Below are positions 51,284-60,350 of a stretch of DNA of 64,000 nucleotides, one piece after another; position 1 is the stretch's first letter, and each line of letters starts with the position of its first letter. Origin of the DNA: Eubacteriales bacterium (GTDB lineage Bacteria; Bacillota; Clostridia; Lachnospirales; Lachnospiraceae); contig JAUNGB010000019.1 of assembly GCA_030524715.1 (NCBI GenBank), positions 1 through 64,000 on the forward strand, read 5' to 3'. Under the pieces are notes generated by a model, which made no database searches, was not told where the DNA came from, and saw only the letters and a program-made list of their open reading frames with translations. The translations under genes were made by a program, and so were the position numbers.

Positions 51284-52513
51284 ATGAACAGAGTTGCAAT
51301 TGTTGGCGGCGGTCCGGCCGGAATGCTTGCAGGGATTTATGCGGCACAAAACGGCAATGAGGTACATTTATTTGAAAAAAATGAAAAATTAGGCAAAAAG
51401 CTGTATATTACAGGCAAGGGTAGATGTAATGTGACGAATGCCTGTGATACAGAGGAACTGTTTCCTGCTGTGATGAGCAACGGAAAGTTTCTTTACAGCG
51501 CCTTTTATACGTATAATAGCCATGACGTCATGGAATTTTTTGAAAAGGCGGGCGTTCCCCTTAAGGTGGAGCGGGGGAACCGTGTGTTTCCGGTATCAGA
51601 TCATTCCTCCGACATCATTCGCGCACTGGAGCGGAAGCTTAAGCAGGAAGGCGTAAAGATCCATCTTAATACAGAAGTAAAACGTATCCTTGCGTCGGAC
51701 GGAACCGTTGCCGGAGTGGAATTGTCGGATGGAAGGATCGTGGACGCAGATGATGTGATCATAGCGACCGGCGGCCTTTCTTATCCTTCTACCGGCTCCA
51801 CCGGCGACGGTTACCGGTTTGCCAGGGAAACCGGACATAAGGTAACAGAACTGAAGCCTTCTCTTGTACCGCTGAAAACAAAAGAAGAGTATATCCCAAG
51901 GCTTCAGGGGCTTTCTTTGAGAAATACAGGATTGACGGTCAAAAACGGAAAAAAAGTCCTGTACAAAGATTTTGGAGAGATGATGTTTACCCATTTCGGC
52001 GTGACAGGCCCTATGATCCTTTCCGCAAGCGCCCATATTGGAAAAGCGTTGGAAAAGGGAGAACTTTCTGCTTTTCTGGATCTGAAGCCCGCGCTTACCC
52101 ATGAGCAGCTTGACGCCAGGATCCTGCGGGAATTTGACGCAGCGCCAAATAAGCAGTTTAAAAATGTGATCGGCGTTCTCTTTCCGTCCTCCCTGACTCC
52201 GGTGATAATGGAGCTTGGCGGAATCTCCCCGGATAAGGTCATTCACGAAATATCCCGGGAAGAGCGTCTGCGGTTTGGCGCGTTGATAAAGGCGTTTCCC
52301 TTTACGATTGTCGGAATGGGAGAATTTAAAGAAGCCATCATTACAAGAGGCGGCATTTCGGTAAAGGAGATCGATCCGGGTACGATGGAGTCCAAAATTA
52401 TGAAGTGTCTTTATTTTATCGGCGAGGTATTGGATCTGGATGCCGTTACCGGAGGATATAACCTTCAGATCGCATGGTCTACGGCATATCTTGCAGGAAA
52501 TGCTGTGGGGTAA
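51284..52513 (+). CDS. BaiN/HI0933-family NAD(P)/FAD-dependent oxidoreductase
   Basis: 409 residues from the ATG at 51284 (GAGAGGA upstream). FAD-binding start NRVAIVGGGPAGMLAGIYAA, then KKLYITGKGRCNVTNACD, ATGGLSYPSTGSTGDGYRFA, GEMMFTHFGVTGPMILSASA, RGGISVKEIDPGTMESK and GEVLDLDAVTGGYNLQIAWS. These are the full set of HI0933/YhiN motifs. The BaiN member acts in bile acid reduction, but most members are housekeeping and uncharacterised, so a bile acid role here is not claimed. Leads the cmk-ispH-rpsA run. Confidence 0.93.
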   Translation: MNRVAIVGGGPAGMLAGIYAAQNGNEVHLFEKNEKLGKKLYITGKGRCNVTNACDTEELFPAVMSNGKFLYSAFYTYNSHDVMEFFEKAGVPLKVERGNRVFPVSDHSSDIIRALERKLKQEGVKIHLNTEVKRILASDGTVAGVELSDGRIVDADDVIIATGGLSYPSTGSTGDGYRFARETGHKVTELKPSLVPLKTKEEYIPRLQGLSLRNTGLTVKNGKKVLYKDFGEMMFTHFGVTGPMILSASAHIGKALEKGELSAFLDLKPALTHEQLDARILREFDAAPNKQFKNVIGVLFPSSLTPVIMELGGISPDKVIHEISREERLRFGALIKAFPFTIVGMGEFKEAIITRGGISVKEIDPGTMESKIMKCLYFIGEVLDLDAVTGGYNLQIAWSTAYLAGNAVG

Positions 52514-52585
52514 GAAAGAATCCCGCTTTGCTCTTCTTAAAAGAGAACAGTGTGAATAAATCATATTTACAAGGAGGAATTGGGA

Positions 52586-53257
52586 ATGGTATACAACATT
52601 GCCATTGACGGTCCTGCGGGAGCAGGGAAGAGTACGATTGCAAAGAGAGTGGCAAAGGAGCTTTCTTTTATTTATGTGGATACAGGCGCCATGTACCGCG
52701 CTATGGCGTTATATCTTTTAAGGCAGCATGCGGACATTGCAGACCCGTCTGAGATCGCCGCTGTTTGTCAGAATGCGGATATTTCGATCGAATACCATGA
52801 CGGAGAGCAGATAGTTCTCCTGAACGGTGAAAATGTAAATGCTTTTCTGCGCACCGAAGAGGTAGGGAATATGGCTTCCGTAAGCTCCCCCAATCCCCGG
52901 GTACGTGAGAAGCTTTTAAACCTGCAGAGGGATCTTGCGGCACGCCAGAGCGTCGTCATGGACGGCAGGGATATCGGAACCACGATCCTCCCCCATGCAG
53001 ATGTGAAGATCTACCTGACTGCCAGCTCCGCCACCAGGGCAAGACGCCGTTTAAGGGAACTTGAAGAAAAGGGGATCCCCTGCAGCCTTCAGGAGATTCA
53101 GAGGGATATCGAGGAACGGGACATGCGGGACATGAACCGTGAGATCTCACCTCTTCGTCAGGCAGAAGACGCTGTGCTCATCGATTCCTCCCAAATGGGA
53201 ATTGAAGAAGTAGTAAAGGCAATATTACAGGTTTATCACGCAAAAGTTGTAGAATAA
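52586..53257 (+). CDS. cmk: Cytidylate kinase
   Basis: 223 residues from the ATG at 52586 (AAGGAGG 8 bases upstream). P-loop AIDGPAGAGKSTIAKR, then FIYVDTGAMYRAMAL, SVVMDGRDIGTTILPHADVK and LTASSATRARRR. Phosphorylates CMP and dCMP. Confidence 0.96.
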   Translation: MVYNIAIDGPAGAGKSTIAKRVAKELSFIYVDTGAMYRAMALYLLRQHADIADPSEIAAVCQNADISIEYHDGEQIVLLNGENVNAFLRTEEVGNMASVSSPNPRVREKLLNLQRDLAARQSVVMDGRDIGTTILPHADVKIYLTASSATRARRRLRELEEKGIPCSLQEIQRDIEERDMRDMNREISPLRQAEDAVLIDSSQMGIEEVVKAILQVYHAKVVE

Positions 53258-53269
53258 AGGACAGACGCC

Positions 53270-54136
53270 ATGAAAGTAAAAGTAGCTAAAACAGCCGGCT
53301 TCTGCTTCGGAGTAAAGCGGGCAGTAGACAAAGTCTACGAATTGATCGACAGCGGGGTTTCTCCCATTTATACTCTTGGCCCCATCATCCACAATGAAGA
53401 AGTGGTTGCGGATCTTGCGTCCAGAGGGGTGCGGGTAATCTCCGAGGAGGATCTTCCCGGGATCAGAAACGGCACTGTCGTTATCCGTTCCCACGGTGTG
53501 GGAAAGGCTGTCTACGATAAATTAAAGGCTTCCGGCATTACCTGTGTGGATGTAACCTGTCCTTTTGTATTGAAAATCCACCGCATAGTCCAACGGGAAA
53601 GCGCCGCGGGAAGTCATATTGTTATCATCGGAGACGCGGCTCATCCGGAGGTCATCGGGATCTGCGGATGGTGCATGGGAAGCTATACGGTCTTAAACAG
53701 TCCTTCGGAAGCAGAGAGTTTCCTTCCTCCTGCGGACAAACCGCTGTGCATTGTTGCACAAACGACATTTAATTACAACAAATTTAAAGAATTAGTTGAA
53801 ATTCTCGGCAAAAAGAGGTATTATAATAATGTTTTAAATATTATCAATATTTTAAACACTATTTGTAACGCTACCGAAGAACGGCAGAAAGAAGCTAAAA
53901 ACATAGCCGGAGAGGTAGACACTATGCTTGTCGTTGGGGGCAGGCACAGTTCCAATACTCAAAAGCTGTTTGAAATATGTAAAAAGGAATGTGGAAATAC
54001 TTACTATATACAAACACCTGTAGACTTGGATTCTGAAATGTTCCAATGCAGTAGTTATGTAGGTATTACAGCAGGGGCGTCCACCCCAAAGAAAATTATT
54101 GAGGAGGTTCAAGAACATGTCAGAATTAAGTTTTGA
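53270..54136 (+). CDS. ispH: 4-hydroxy-3-methylbut-2-enyl diphosphate reductase
   Basis: 288 residues. Last step of the MEP isoprenoid pathway. The iron-sulfur cysteines lie in TAGFCFGVKRAV (C12), CVDVTCPFVLKIH and NTICNATEERQ. Other blocks are TLGPIIHNEEVV, VIIGDAAHPEV, VVGGRHSSNTQKL, and YVGITAGASTPKKII. It is not fused to S1 but overlaps rpsA by 20 bases. The DNA of the second half (from about 53760) is clearly AT-richer than the first half and carries an internal promoter-like sequence. Confidence 0.95.
   Translation: MKVKVAKTAGFCFGVKRAVDKVYELIDSGVSPIYTLGPIIHNEEVVADLASRGVRVISEEDLPGIRNGTVVIRSHGVGKAVYDKLKASGITCVDVTCPFVLKIHRIVQRESAAGSHIVIIGDAAHPEVIGICGWCMGSYTVLNSPSEAESFLPPADKPLCIVAQTTFNYNKFKELVEILGKKRYYNNVLNIINILNTICNATEERQKEAKNIAGEVDTMLVVGGRHSSNTQKLFEICKKECGNTYYIQTPVDLDSEMFQCSSYVGITAGASTPKKIIEEVQEHVRIKF
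53796..53824 (+). promoter_or_regulatory. Possible internal promoter for rpsA within ispH
   Basis: TTGAAA (53796-53801), 17-base spacer, TATTAT (53819-53824), about 290 bases ahead of rpsA. It lies in the AT-rich part of ispH, so chance is possible. Confidence 0.35.
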
Positions 54137-55205
54137 ACAGATGCTGGAAGATTCCGTAAAAACTATCAGAAATGGAGAAATCGTACAGGGTACTGTCATC
54201 GATGTTAAAGAAGATGAAATCATCCTGAATATCGGGTATAAAGCAGACGGTATTATCACGAAGAGCGAATACTCAAATGATGCAGGTATCGTACTGGCAG
54301 ACGTTGTACATCCTGGCGACACTATGGAAGCCAAGGTTCTCAAGGTAAACGACGGCGAGGGACAGGTAATCCTGACCTACAAGAGACTTGCGGCAGAGAA
54401 GGGCAACAAGCGCCTGGAAGAGGCATTTGAGAGCCAGGAGGTATTAAAGGCGACCGTTACTCAGGTACTGGACGGCGGCTTATGCGTCAATGTGGAAGAA
54501 ACAAGAGTCTTCATTCCTGCAAGCCTGGTATCCGATACCTACGAGAAGGATTTATCCAAATATGCCGATCAGGAAATCGAATTTGTAATTACAGAATTCA
54601 ATCCGAGAAGACGCCGTATCATCGGTAACCGCAAGCAGCTTCTTGTGGCAGCTAAGGCTGAGAAGCAGAAGGAATTAATGGAAAGAATCCATGTTGGCGA
54701 CACAGTTGAGGGTGTTGTCAAGAATGTAACTGATTTCGGTGCATTTATCGATTTAGGCGGCGCTGACGGACTGCTTCATATTTCCGAGATGTCCTGGGGC
54801 AGAGTAGAGAACCCGAAGAAGGTCTTCACTGTAGGCCAGGAGGTTAAGGTTCTCATCAAGGATATCAACGGAGATAAGATCGCTCTTTCTCTGAAATTCC
54901 CGGAAGAAAATCCATGGCTGACCGCTGCTGAGAAATTTGCAGTAGGCAATGTGATCACCGGCAGAGTTGCGCGTATGACAGATTTCGGCGCTTTCGTAGA
55001 GCTGGCTCCCGGAATTGACGCGCTGCTTCATGTATCTCAGATTTCCAGAGAACATGTGGCAAAGCCGTCTGACGTACTTTCCATCGGACAGGTGATCGAA
55101 GCTAAGGTTGTTGATTTTAACGGCGAAGACAAGAAGATCAGCTTAAGCATGAAGGCTCTGGAATCCGCTGCTCCTGCAGAGGAAGCTCCGGCCGAAGAGG
55201 AATAA
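54117..55205 (+). CDS. rpsA: Ribosomal protein S1
   Basis: 362 residues from the ATG at 54117 (GAGGAGG 9 bases upstream), inside the end of ispH. Four S1 RNA-binding repeats: GEIVQGTVIDVKEDEIILNI, LKATVTQVLDGGLCVNVE, GDTVEGVVKNVTDFGAFIDL and GNVITGRVARMTDFGAFVEL. The last two are the canonical ones. Ends in an Ala/Glu-rich tail. The shorter, four-domain form is usual in Firmicutes. Confidence 0.93.
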   Translation: MSELSFEQMLEDSVKTIRNGEIVQGTVIDVKEDEIILNIGYKADGIITKSEYSNDAGIVLADVVHPGDTMEAKVLKVNDGEGQVILTYKRLAAEKGNKRLEEAFESQEVLKATVTQVLDGGLCVNVEETRVFIPASLVSDTYEKDLSKYADQEIEFVITEFNPRRRRIIGNRKQLLVAAKAEKQKELMERIHVGDTVEGVVKNVTDFGAFIDLGGADGLLHISEMSWGRVENPKKVFTVGQEVKVLIKDINGDKIALSLKFPEENPWLTAAEKFAVGNVITGRVARMTDFGAFVELAPGIDALLHVSQISREHVAKPSDVLSIGQVIEAKVVDFNGEDKKISLSMKALESAAPAEEAPAEEE

Positions 55206-55279
55206 TCGCCGCTGTCAGAATAGTATTGCCGGACAGAGCTGACCCTTTGTATTGGCAGAAATGTTGTGAAAGAAAAATC

Positions 55280-55317
55280 AGGGATATTGCACAAAATGCG
55301 ATATCCCTTTTTCTTTA
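55280..55317. terminator. Terminator between rpsA and the YprB-like gene
   Basis: AGGGATAT-TGC pairs with GCG-ATATCCCT, then TTTTTCTTT. Convergent genes share it. Confidence 0.85.
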
Positions 55318-55322
55318 CTGTT

Positions 55323-56393
55323 TTATGGATTTTTGAGCTTTTCCGCGGCATTTTCAGACCTTGTCGGCTCCTTCCAGTTCAGCGAATCCAGGTAATAGGG
55401 CATGGTATGGCGCAGAAAGGGCGTATGGCGGCAGTCATTCTCTAAAAAGCTTTCTGTGCACAGAAACCAGGTATAACAGTTTTCCTTCTTTGCAGGAACC
55501 CTGGCTTTTTTTGCTACATAGGCGCTTAAGGATTTGGGAATGACCGTATCCTCCAGAGGAAGATAGTCATAGTTTTTATAATCGTCATAATATTGACGAA
55601 GCGTTCCGTCTTTCATGGGAAGCAGCAGCCGTGCCTTTGTTCCCTCGGCCCGAAGATAAAAATGTTTACTGCCGTTGGATACAGGAACCGGAAGGGGAAA
55701 GGGCAGTATCAGCTCCGCCGTCACTTCCCTGTCGTCTGCTGTAACCTTGTCCACATCAAAATCGCCCTGATAAAGGGCAAGATACGAAAGCATGGAGAAG
55801 ATATTTCCAAGCCCCAGCAGATCCTCCCTGTTATGTCCGAGAACCTCTTCTAAAAGCTGGGAATCATGGGATTTCACGTAGCTGCGGCAGCATCTGATAC
55901 ACGCCCTGCCATCACAGTATTTACGCCCCGGAAGGCCAAGGAACGCCTCCAGTTCCGGCTGTTTCATCCCGGAAAGCTTAAGAAGAGGGGCGCATTTTTT
56001 AAGAGAACGGTACAGATCCAGGGAGGGAAGCTCTCCAAAGGGAGAAGGAATTCCGTGCAGGGCATACCGCGCCTGCAAAAACGGCTGGTCAAACCGGTCT
56101 CCGTTATACTGGATCGTACAGGTAGCTTTTTGAAGAAAATCTGAAAAAGCGGTCAACAAATCCGCTTCCTCATCCTGGCCTTCGCCCAGCCACTGGTAAA
56201 GCTGCCAGCCGTTTTCTTCATAGACAACAGCGCCGATGAGATAAACAAACGCTGTGCTGCGGGACAATCCTGTTGTTTCAATATCATAAAAAGCAGGAGA
56301 AAATTCTGAAAATTCAGCAATGTACATCGATAAATTTTTAACGGTATCAAAGCCTGGAAAGCCTTGTAAAATAGGCATTTTTTTAACAATCAT
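55323..56393 (-). CDS. YprB-like ribonuclease H-fold exonuclease
   Basis: 356 residues. DEDD-type 3'-5' exonuclease signature: SPAFYDIETTGLSRSTAFVY (D, E), CTIQYNGDRFDQPFL (D), and VLGHNREDLLGLGNIFSML (last D). The cysteine-rich KYCDGRACIRCC segment lies between. Matches the YprB ribonuclease H-like domain of Firmicutes. Substrate unknown. A C-terminal beta-rich domain follows. Divergent from the CmpB-like gene. Confidence 0.88.
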   Translation of the reverse strand: MIVKKMPILQGFPGFDTVKNLSMYIAEFSEFSPAFYDIETTGLSRSTAFVYLIGAVVYEENGWQLYQWLGEGQDEEADLLTAFSDFLQKATCTIQYNGDRFDQPFLQARYALHGIPSPFGELPSLDLYRSLKKCAPLLKLSGMKQPELEAFLGLPGRKYCDGRACIRCCRSYVKSHDSQLLEEVLGHNREDLLGLGNIFSMLSYLALYQGDFDVDKVTADDREVTAELILPFPLPVPVSNGSKHFYLRAEGTKARLLLPMKDGTLRQYYDDYKNYDYLPLEDTVIPKSLSAYVAKKARVPAKKENCYTWFLCTESFLENDCRHTPFLRHTMPYYLDSLNWKEPTRSENAAEKLKNP

Positions 56394-56510
56394 GTTATTT
56401 CATATCCTTTCTTGATTGTATTTAATTATACACAAAATTTTGTAAATTTGGTAGTGAATTTTTTTTGAAAAAGAGTTATTATAATAAGTAGAGATAAGGA
56501 GAAAAATCTT

Positions 56511-57368
56511 ATGTGGGACTTAACGATCAATGGCGTCGATTTTTATCACATTATTAACTGGTTTATTATTTACAGCTTTTTGGGATGGGCGTGGGAAACC
56601 TGCTATGTTTCCGCCAAGGTAGGACACTATGTGAACCGTGGCTTTGTCAACGGTCCGTTCTGTACCATCTACGGATGCGGCGCAGTTTCTGTTTATCTGA
56701 TCCTGAAGCCCCTTGAGGACAGCCTTATTCTTCTGTTTCTCGGAGGAATCGTTGTGGCAACGGTGCTGGAATATTTCACCGCGGTTTTGATGGAAAGTAT
56801 CTTCCATACATCCTGGTGGGACTACAGCGACAAAAAATTTAATTTTCAGGGCAGGATCTGCCTTGGAGCATCCCTTGGCTGGGGAGCCTTTACGGTTCTT
56901 CTGTTCCGTGTGCTGCATCCGGTGGTAGAGGATATCGTAGAACTGTATCCGGTATTTGCGGGAGAGGTCAGCGTATGCGTCATCGGCGTAGCCTATGCTT
57001 ATGACTTTTGTACGTCCGCTGCAGCAGCTTTCCATCTGCACGAACGTATTCCGGCATGGGAGCAGGCGATGGAGGAAAAACGCGGCGAACTTCTCATGAA
57101 GCTCAATACCTCTATGCAAAGCTGGGCACAGTCAAGAGACGTTTCTTTAGATTCTGTCAAGGAACGGATTGAGGACGTTGAGTTTTTAAAGGCGTTTGAA
57201 GACAAACGTCAGTCGCTGATGCTGGAGGTTTCTACGGAAATGCGTATGTATAAAGAAGCTCTTGCTGCTAAGATCGGCCATAATACCAGCCGTTTCGTAA
57301 AAGCATATCCGCATTTGAACCGCGGCTACCGCCTGCACAAAGAAAAAAAGAACAAAACGGAAAAGTAA
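56511..57368 (+). CDS. CmpB-like putative membrane protein (annotated ABC transporter permease)
   Basis: 285 residues, AAGGAG upstream. About five membrane helices, with FIIYSFLGWAWETCYVSAKV, YVNRGFVNGPFCTIYGCGAV, TSWWDYSDKKFNFQGRICLG and ASLGWGAFTVLLFRVLHPVV, which are the fingerprints of the CmpB family. The C-terminal about 80 residues are soluble and helical. No ABC ATPase is next to it and the transport role is unproven. Confidence 0.85.
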   Translation: MWDLTINGVDFYHIINWFIIYSFLGWAWETCYVSAKVGHYVNRGFVNGPFCTIYGCGAVSVYLILKPLEDSLILLFLGGIVVATVLEYFTAVLMESIFHTSWWDYSDKKFNFQGRICLGASLGWGAFTVLLFRVLHPVVEDIVELYPVFAGEVSVCVIGVAYAYDFCTSAAAAFHLHERIPAWEQAMEEKRGELLMKLNTSMQSWAQSRDVSLDSVKERIEDVEFLKAFEDKRQSLMLEVSTEMRMYKEALAAKIGHNTSRFVKAYPHLNRGYRLHKEKKNKTEK

Positions 57369-57387
57369 TCCGTCTGCATCAAAAACC

Positions 57388-57406
57388 AGCTCTCAGGAGC
57401 TTTTTA
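57388..57406 (+). terminator. Short hairpin ahead of rnfC
   Basis: AGCTC-TCAG-GAGCT then TTTTA. Only five pairs. It may terminate the CmpB-like transcript weakly. No clear promoter for rnf was found nearby. Confidence 0.4.
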
Positions 57407-57426
57407 TAAAGGAGGGAATGATACAT

Positions 57427-58743
57427 ATGGGACTTTTAACCTTTAAGGGTGGCATCCACCCTTATGACGGCAAAGAATTGTCCAAAGGCAATCCGATTGA
57501 GAAATATCTTCCGAAGGGGGAAATGGTTTATCCGGTTTCTCAGCATATCGGCGCGCCTGCCGCACCGATCGTCAAAAAAGGCGACCATGTTCTTGCCGGA
57601 CAGATACTGGCTAATGCCGGAGGCTTTGTATCCTCACCGATACACGCTTCCGTTTCCGGTACGGTCAAGGGCATTGAACCGCGGCTGACGTCCACCGGCT
57701 CCATGGTCAATTCCATCATTGTGGAAAATGACCAGCAGTACGAGGAGGTGGAATTTACTCCCGCATCCCTGGAAAGCTTATCCAAGGAGGATATCTTAAA
57801 CAGGATCCGGGAGGGTGGAGTAGTCGGCATGGGAGGCGCCGGATTCCCCACACACGTGAAGCTTTCTCCCAAGGATCCGGACAAGATCGAATACGTACTC
57901 GTCAACGGCGCCGAATGTGAGCCATATCTGACCAGCGACTATCGAAGGATGCTGGAGGAACCGCAGAAGATCGTGGACGGCTTAAAGGTCATGCTCACTC
58001 TGTTTGACAATGCCAAAGGCTATATCTGTGTGGAGGATAACAAGCCTGACTGTATTGCAAAGCTTCAGGATCTCGTAAAGGATATCCCGCGTATTGAAGT
58101 GAAGGAACTGATGACCAAATACCCCCAGGGCGGTGAACGTACTTTGATTTATGCCACCACCGGAAGGGAAATCAATTCTTCTATGCTTCCTGCCGACGTA
58201 GGCTGCGTAGTGGACAATGTGGACACGGTAGTTGCCATCTACAATGCTGTTCTTCTTGGACGCCCTGTTATGGACCGTATCGTCACGGTAACCGGAGACG
58301 CGATCAAAGCCCCTAAGAATTTTTCTGTTCTTACGGGAACCAACATGGAAGAACTGATCGAAGCGGCAGGAGGTCTTAAGGACAGCACTGCCAAGGTGAT
58401 TTCCGGCGGACCTATGATGGGGTTTGCCATGTACGACCTGAAGGTACCGTGTATTAAGACTACGTCCGCATTCTTATGCCTGGAGCATGACGCGGTATCT
58501 GAAGCAAAACAGACTGCCTGCATTAACTGCGGAAGATGCGTCAGCGTCTGTCCCGGCCATGTGCTCCCGGCACGTCTGGCTACTTTTGCAGAACACGGAA
58601 ACATGGAAGCCTTCCAGAAGTTTGACGGCATGGAATGCTGTGAATGCGGCTGCTGCAGCTATGTATGCCCAGCTAAGAGACCGCTGACACAGAGTATCAA
58701 GTCCATGCGTAAAATGGTTCTTGCCAGCCGTAAGAAGAAATAA
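57427..58743 (+). CDS. rnfC: Rnf complex subunit C
   Basis: 438 residues from the ATG at 57427 (GGAGGG 10 bases upstream). The ATG at 57418 nearly touches that site. Peripheral NADH/FMN- and iron-sulfur-binding subunit: KGDHVLAGQILANAGGF, GVVGMGGAGFPTHVKLS, and two ferredoxin clusters CINCGRCVSVCPGHVLP and CCECGCCSYVCPAKRPL. First gene of rnfCDGEAB, which couples reduced ferredoxin oxidation to NAD+ reduction and ion export. Confidence 0.96.
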   Translation: MGLLTFKGGIHPYDGKELSKGNPIEKYLPKGEMVYPVSQHIGAPAAPIVKKGDHVLAGQILANAGGFVSSPIHASVSGTVKGIEPRLTSTGSMVNSIIVENDQQYEEVEFTPASLESLSKEDILNRIREGGVVGMGGAGFPTHVKLSPKDPDKIEYVLVNGAECEPYLTSDYRRMLEEPQKIVDGLKVMLTLFDNAKGYICVEDNKPDCIAKLQDLVKDIPRIEVKELMTKYPQGGERTLIYATTGREINSSMLPADVGCVVDNVDTVVAIYNAVLLGRPVMDRIVTVTGDAIKAPKNFSVLTGTNMEELIEAAGGLKDSTAKVISGGPMMGFAMYDLKVPCIKTTSAFLCLEHDAVSEAKQTACINCGRCVSVCPGHVLPARLATFAEHGNMEAFQKFDGMECCECGCCSYVCPAKRPLTQSIKSMRKMVLASRKKK

Positions 58744-58758
58744 AGGGGGAGTTAGAAA

Positions 58759-59736
58759 ATGGATCAGATGTTACACGTATCATCCAACCCTCATGTCAGG
58801 GATAAGATGACCACCGACAGGATCATGCAGCTGGTAGTGATCGCGCTGCTTCCTGCCAGCTTATTTGGAATCTGGAATTTCGGCCTTCACGCCCTTCTGG
58901 TAATTCTCGTATCCGTGATTTCCAGCGTAGGTTTTGAATGGCTTTACGATCACTTTATGCACAAACAAAATACAATAGGGGATTTCAGCGCCGTTGTCAC
59001 AGGGCTTCTGCTCGCGCTTAATATGCCGCCGCAGATCCCTCTTTGGATGCCGGTTCTCGGAAGCGCCTTTGCCATCATCGTGGTAAAACAGCTTTTCGGC
59101 GGTCTTGGCCAGAACATCATGAACCCGGCTCTTGCGGGAAGATGCTTCCTGATGATCTCCTTTACGGGAAAGATGACGGATTTCTCCGTATCTGAAAATT
59201 TCCGCGGCGTTGTAGACACGGTTTCCGGCGCCACCCCTCTGGCAGCACTAAAGGCGCAGGGCTTCACGGAAGGCTCCGTCCCCGTTGCCAATCTGTTTCT
59301 CGGAAACATCCAGGGTACCATCGGAGAGACGTCGGCGCTTGCTATTCTGATCGGCGCGGCAATCCTCCTTGTTTTCAAGGTCATTGACTTAAAGGTACCC
59401 CTTACATATATCGGCAGCTTTGCCGTATTTGTCATCTTATATATGCTTTTCTCCGGTATGGACTTTGACGGAAATTATTTCTTAAGCCAGATCTTCGGCG
59501 GCGGTCTGATGCTCGGTGCCTGGTTTATGGCGACCGACTATGTTACCACTCCGATCACTCCCACCGGACAGCTTGTGTACGGCTGTGTACTCGGTATTCT
59601 GACCGCAGTCTTCCGTCTGTTCGGAGGCTCCGCAGAGGGTGTTTCCTATGCGATCATCTTCTGTAACCTTCTGGTTCCGCTGATCGAACGTGTGACCAGA
59701 CCGACAGCATTCGGGAAAGGAGGCAAAAAAGCATGA
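58759..59736 (+). CDS. rnfD: Rnf complex subunit D
   Basis: 325 residues, about nine membrane helices. Starts MDQMLHVSSNPHVRDKMTTD. The covalent FMN site is in DTVSGATPLAALKAQGF, with the threonine of SGAT as the attachment residue. Overlaps rnfG by 4 bases. Confidence 0.96.
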   Translation: MDQMLHVSSNPHVRDKMTTDRIMQLVVIALLPASLFGIWNFGLHALLVILVSVISSVGFEWLYDHFMHKQNTIGDFSAVVTGLLLALNMPPQIPLWMPVLGSAFAIIVVKQLFGGLGQNIMNPALAGRCFLMISFTGKMTDFSVSENFRGVVDTVSGATPLAALKAQGFTEGSVPVANLFLGNIQGTIGETSALAILIGAAILLVFKVIDLKVPLTYIGSFAVFVILYMLFSGMDFDGNYFLSQIFGGGLMLGAWFMATDYVTTPITPTGQLVYGCVLGILTAVFRLFGGSAEGVSYAIIFCNLLVPLIERVTRPTAFGKGGKKA

Positions 59737-60347
59737 GCAATTCTATCGTAAAAGATACCCTTGCCATTACGGTGATCACTCTGGTTGCCGGACTTGCCCT
59801 GGGTATTGTGCAGGATATCACTGCAGACCCTATTGCGCAGCAGCAGTTAAAAGCAAAGCAGGAAGCGTATCAGGCAGTATTTTCCGATGCGGACAGCTTC
59901 GAAGAGGTTGTTCTTTCTGAGGAAGACGCCGCAGACCTGCAGGCGTATCTGGACGAAAACGGCTACGGCGCCCAGAGGATCGACGAGGTAATGGGCGCGC
60001 TGGACAGCTCCGGAGCAGAGATCGGTTATGCCTTTACCGTTACTACCACTGAGGGCTACGGCGGAGACATCCAGTTTGCCATGGGCGTACAGACGGACGG
60101 AACCATGAACGGAATCTCCATCCTTGATATCAGCGAGACGGCAGGGCTTGGTATGAAGGCCACTACTGCGGATTTCCAGGATCAGTTTAAGGACAAAAAT
60201 GTAGAGAAATTTGAATATACCAAAAACGGGGCTGCCGCGGACAACCAGATCGATGCCTTAAGCGGCGCCACCATTACCACGAATGCTATGACAAACGGCG
60301 TAAACGCCGGATTGTGTGCGTTCCAGTATGTGAAGGGAGGGTTATAA
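59733..60347 (+). CDS. rnfG: Rnf complex subunit G
   Basis: 204 residues. One N-terminal membrane helix (LAITVITLVAGLALGIVQDI) and an extracellular flavin domain with covalent FMN at LSGATITTNAMTNGV (last Thr of SGATxTT). GYGGDIQFAMGVQTDG and SETAGLGMKAT are family blocks. Confidence 0.95.
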   Translation: MSNSIVKDTLAITVITLVAGLALGIVQDITADPIAQQQLKAKQEAYQAVFSDADSFEEVVLSEEDAADLQAYLDENGYGAQRIDEVMGALDSSGAEIGYAFTVTTTEGYGGDIQFAMGVQTDGTMNGISILDISETAGLGMKATTADFQDQFKDKNVEKFEYTKNGAAADNQIDALSGATITTNAMTNGVNAGLCAFQYVKGGL

Positions 60348-60350
60348 AAG

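Noticed and set aside
51284-52513. Bile acid-reducing BaiN role for the flavoprotein
   Set aside because: The family match is real, but there are no other bai genes nearby and most HI0933-type proteins are housekeeping. The specific role is not supported.
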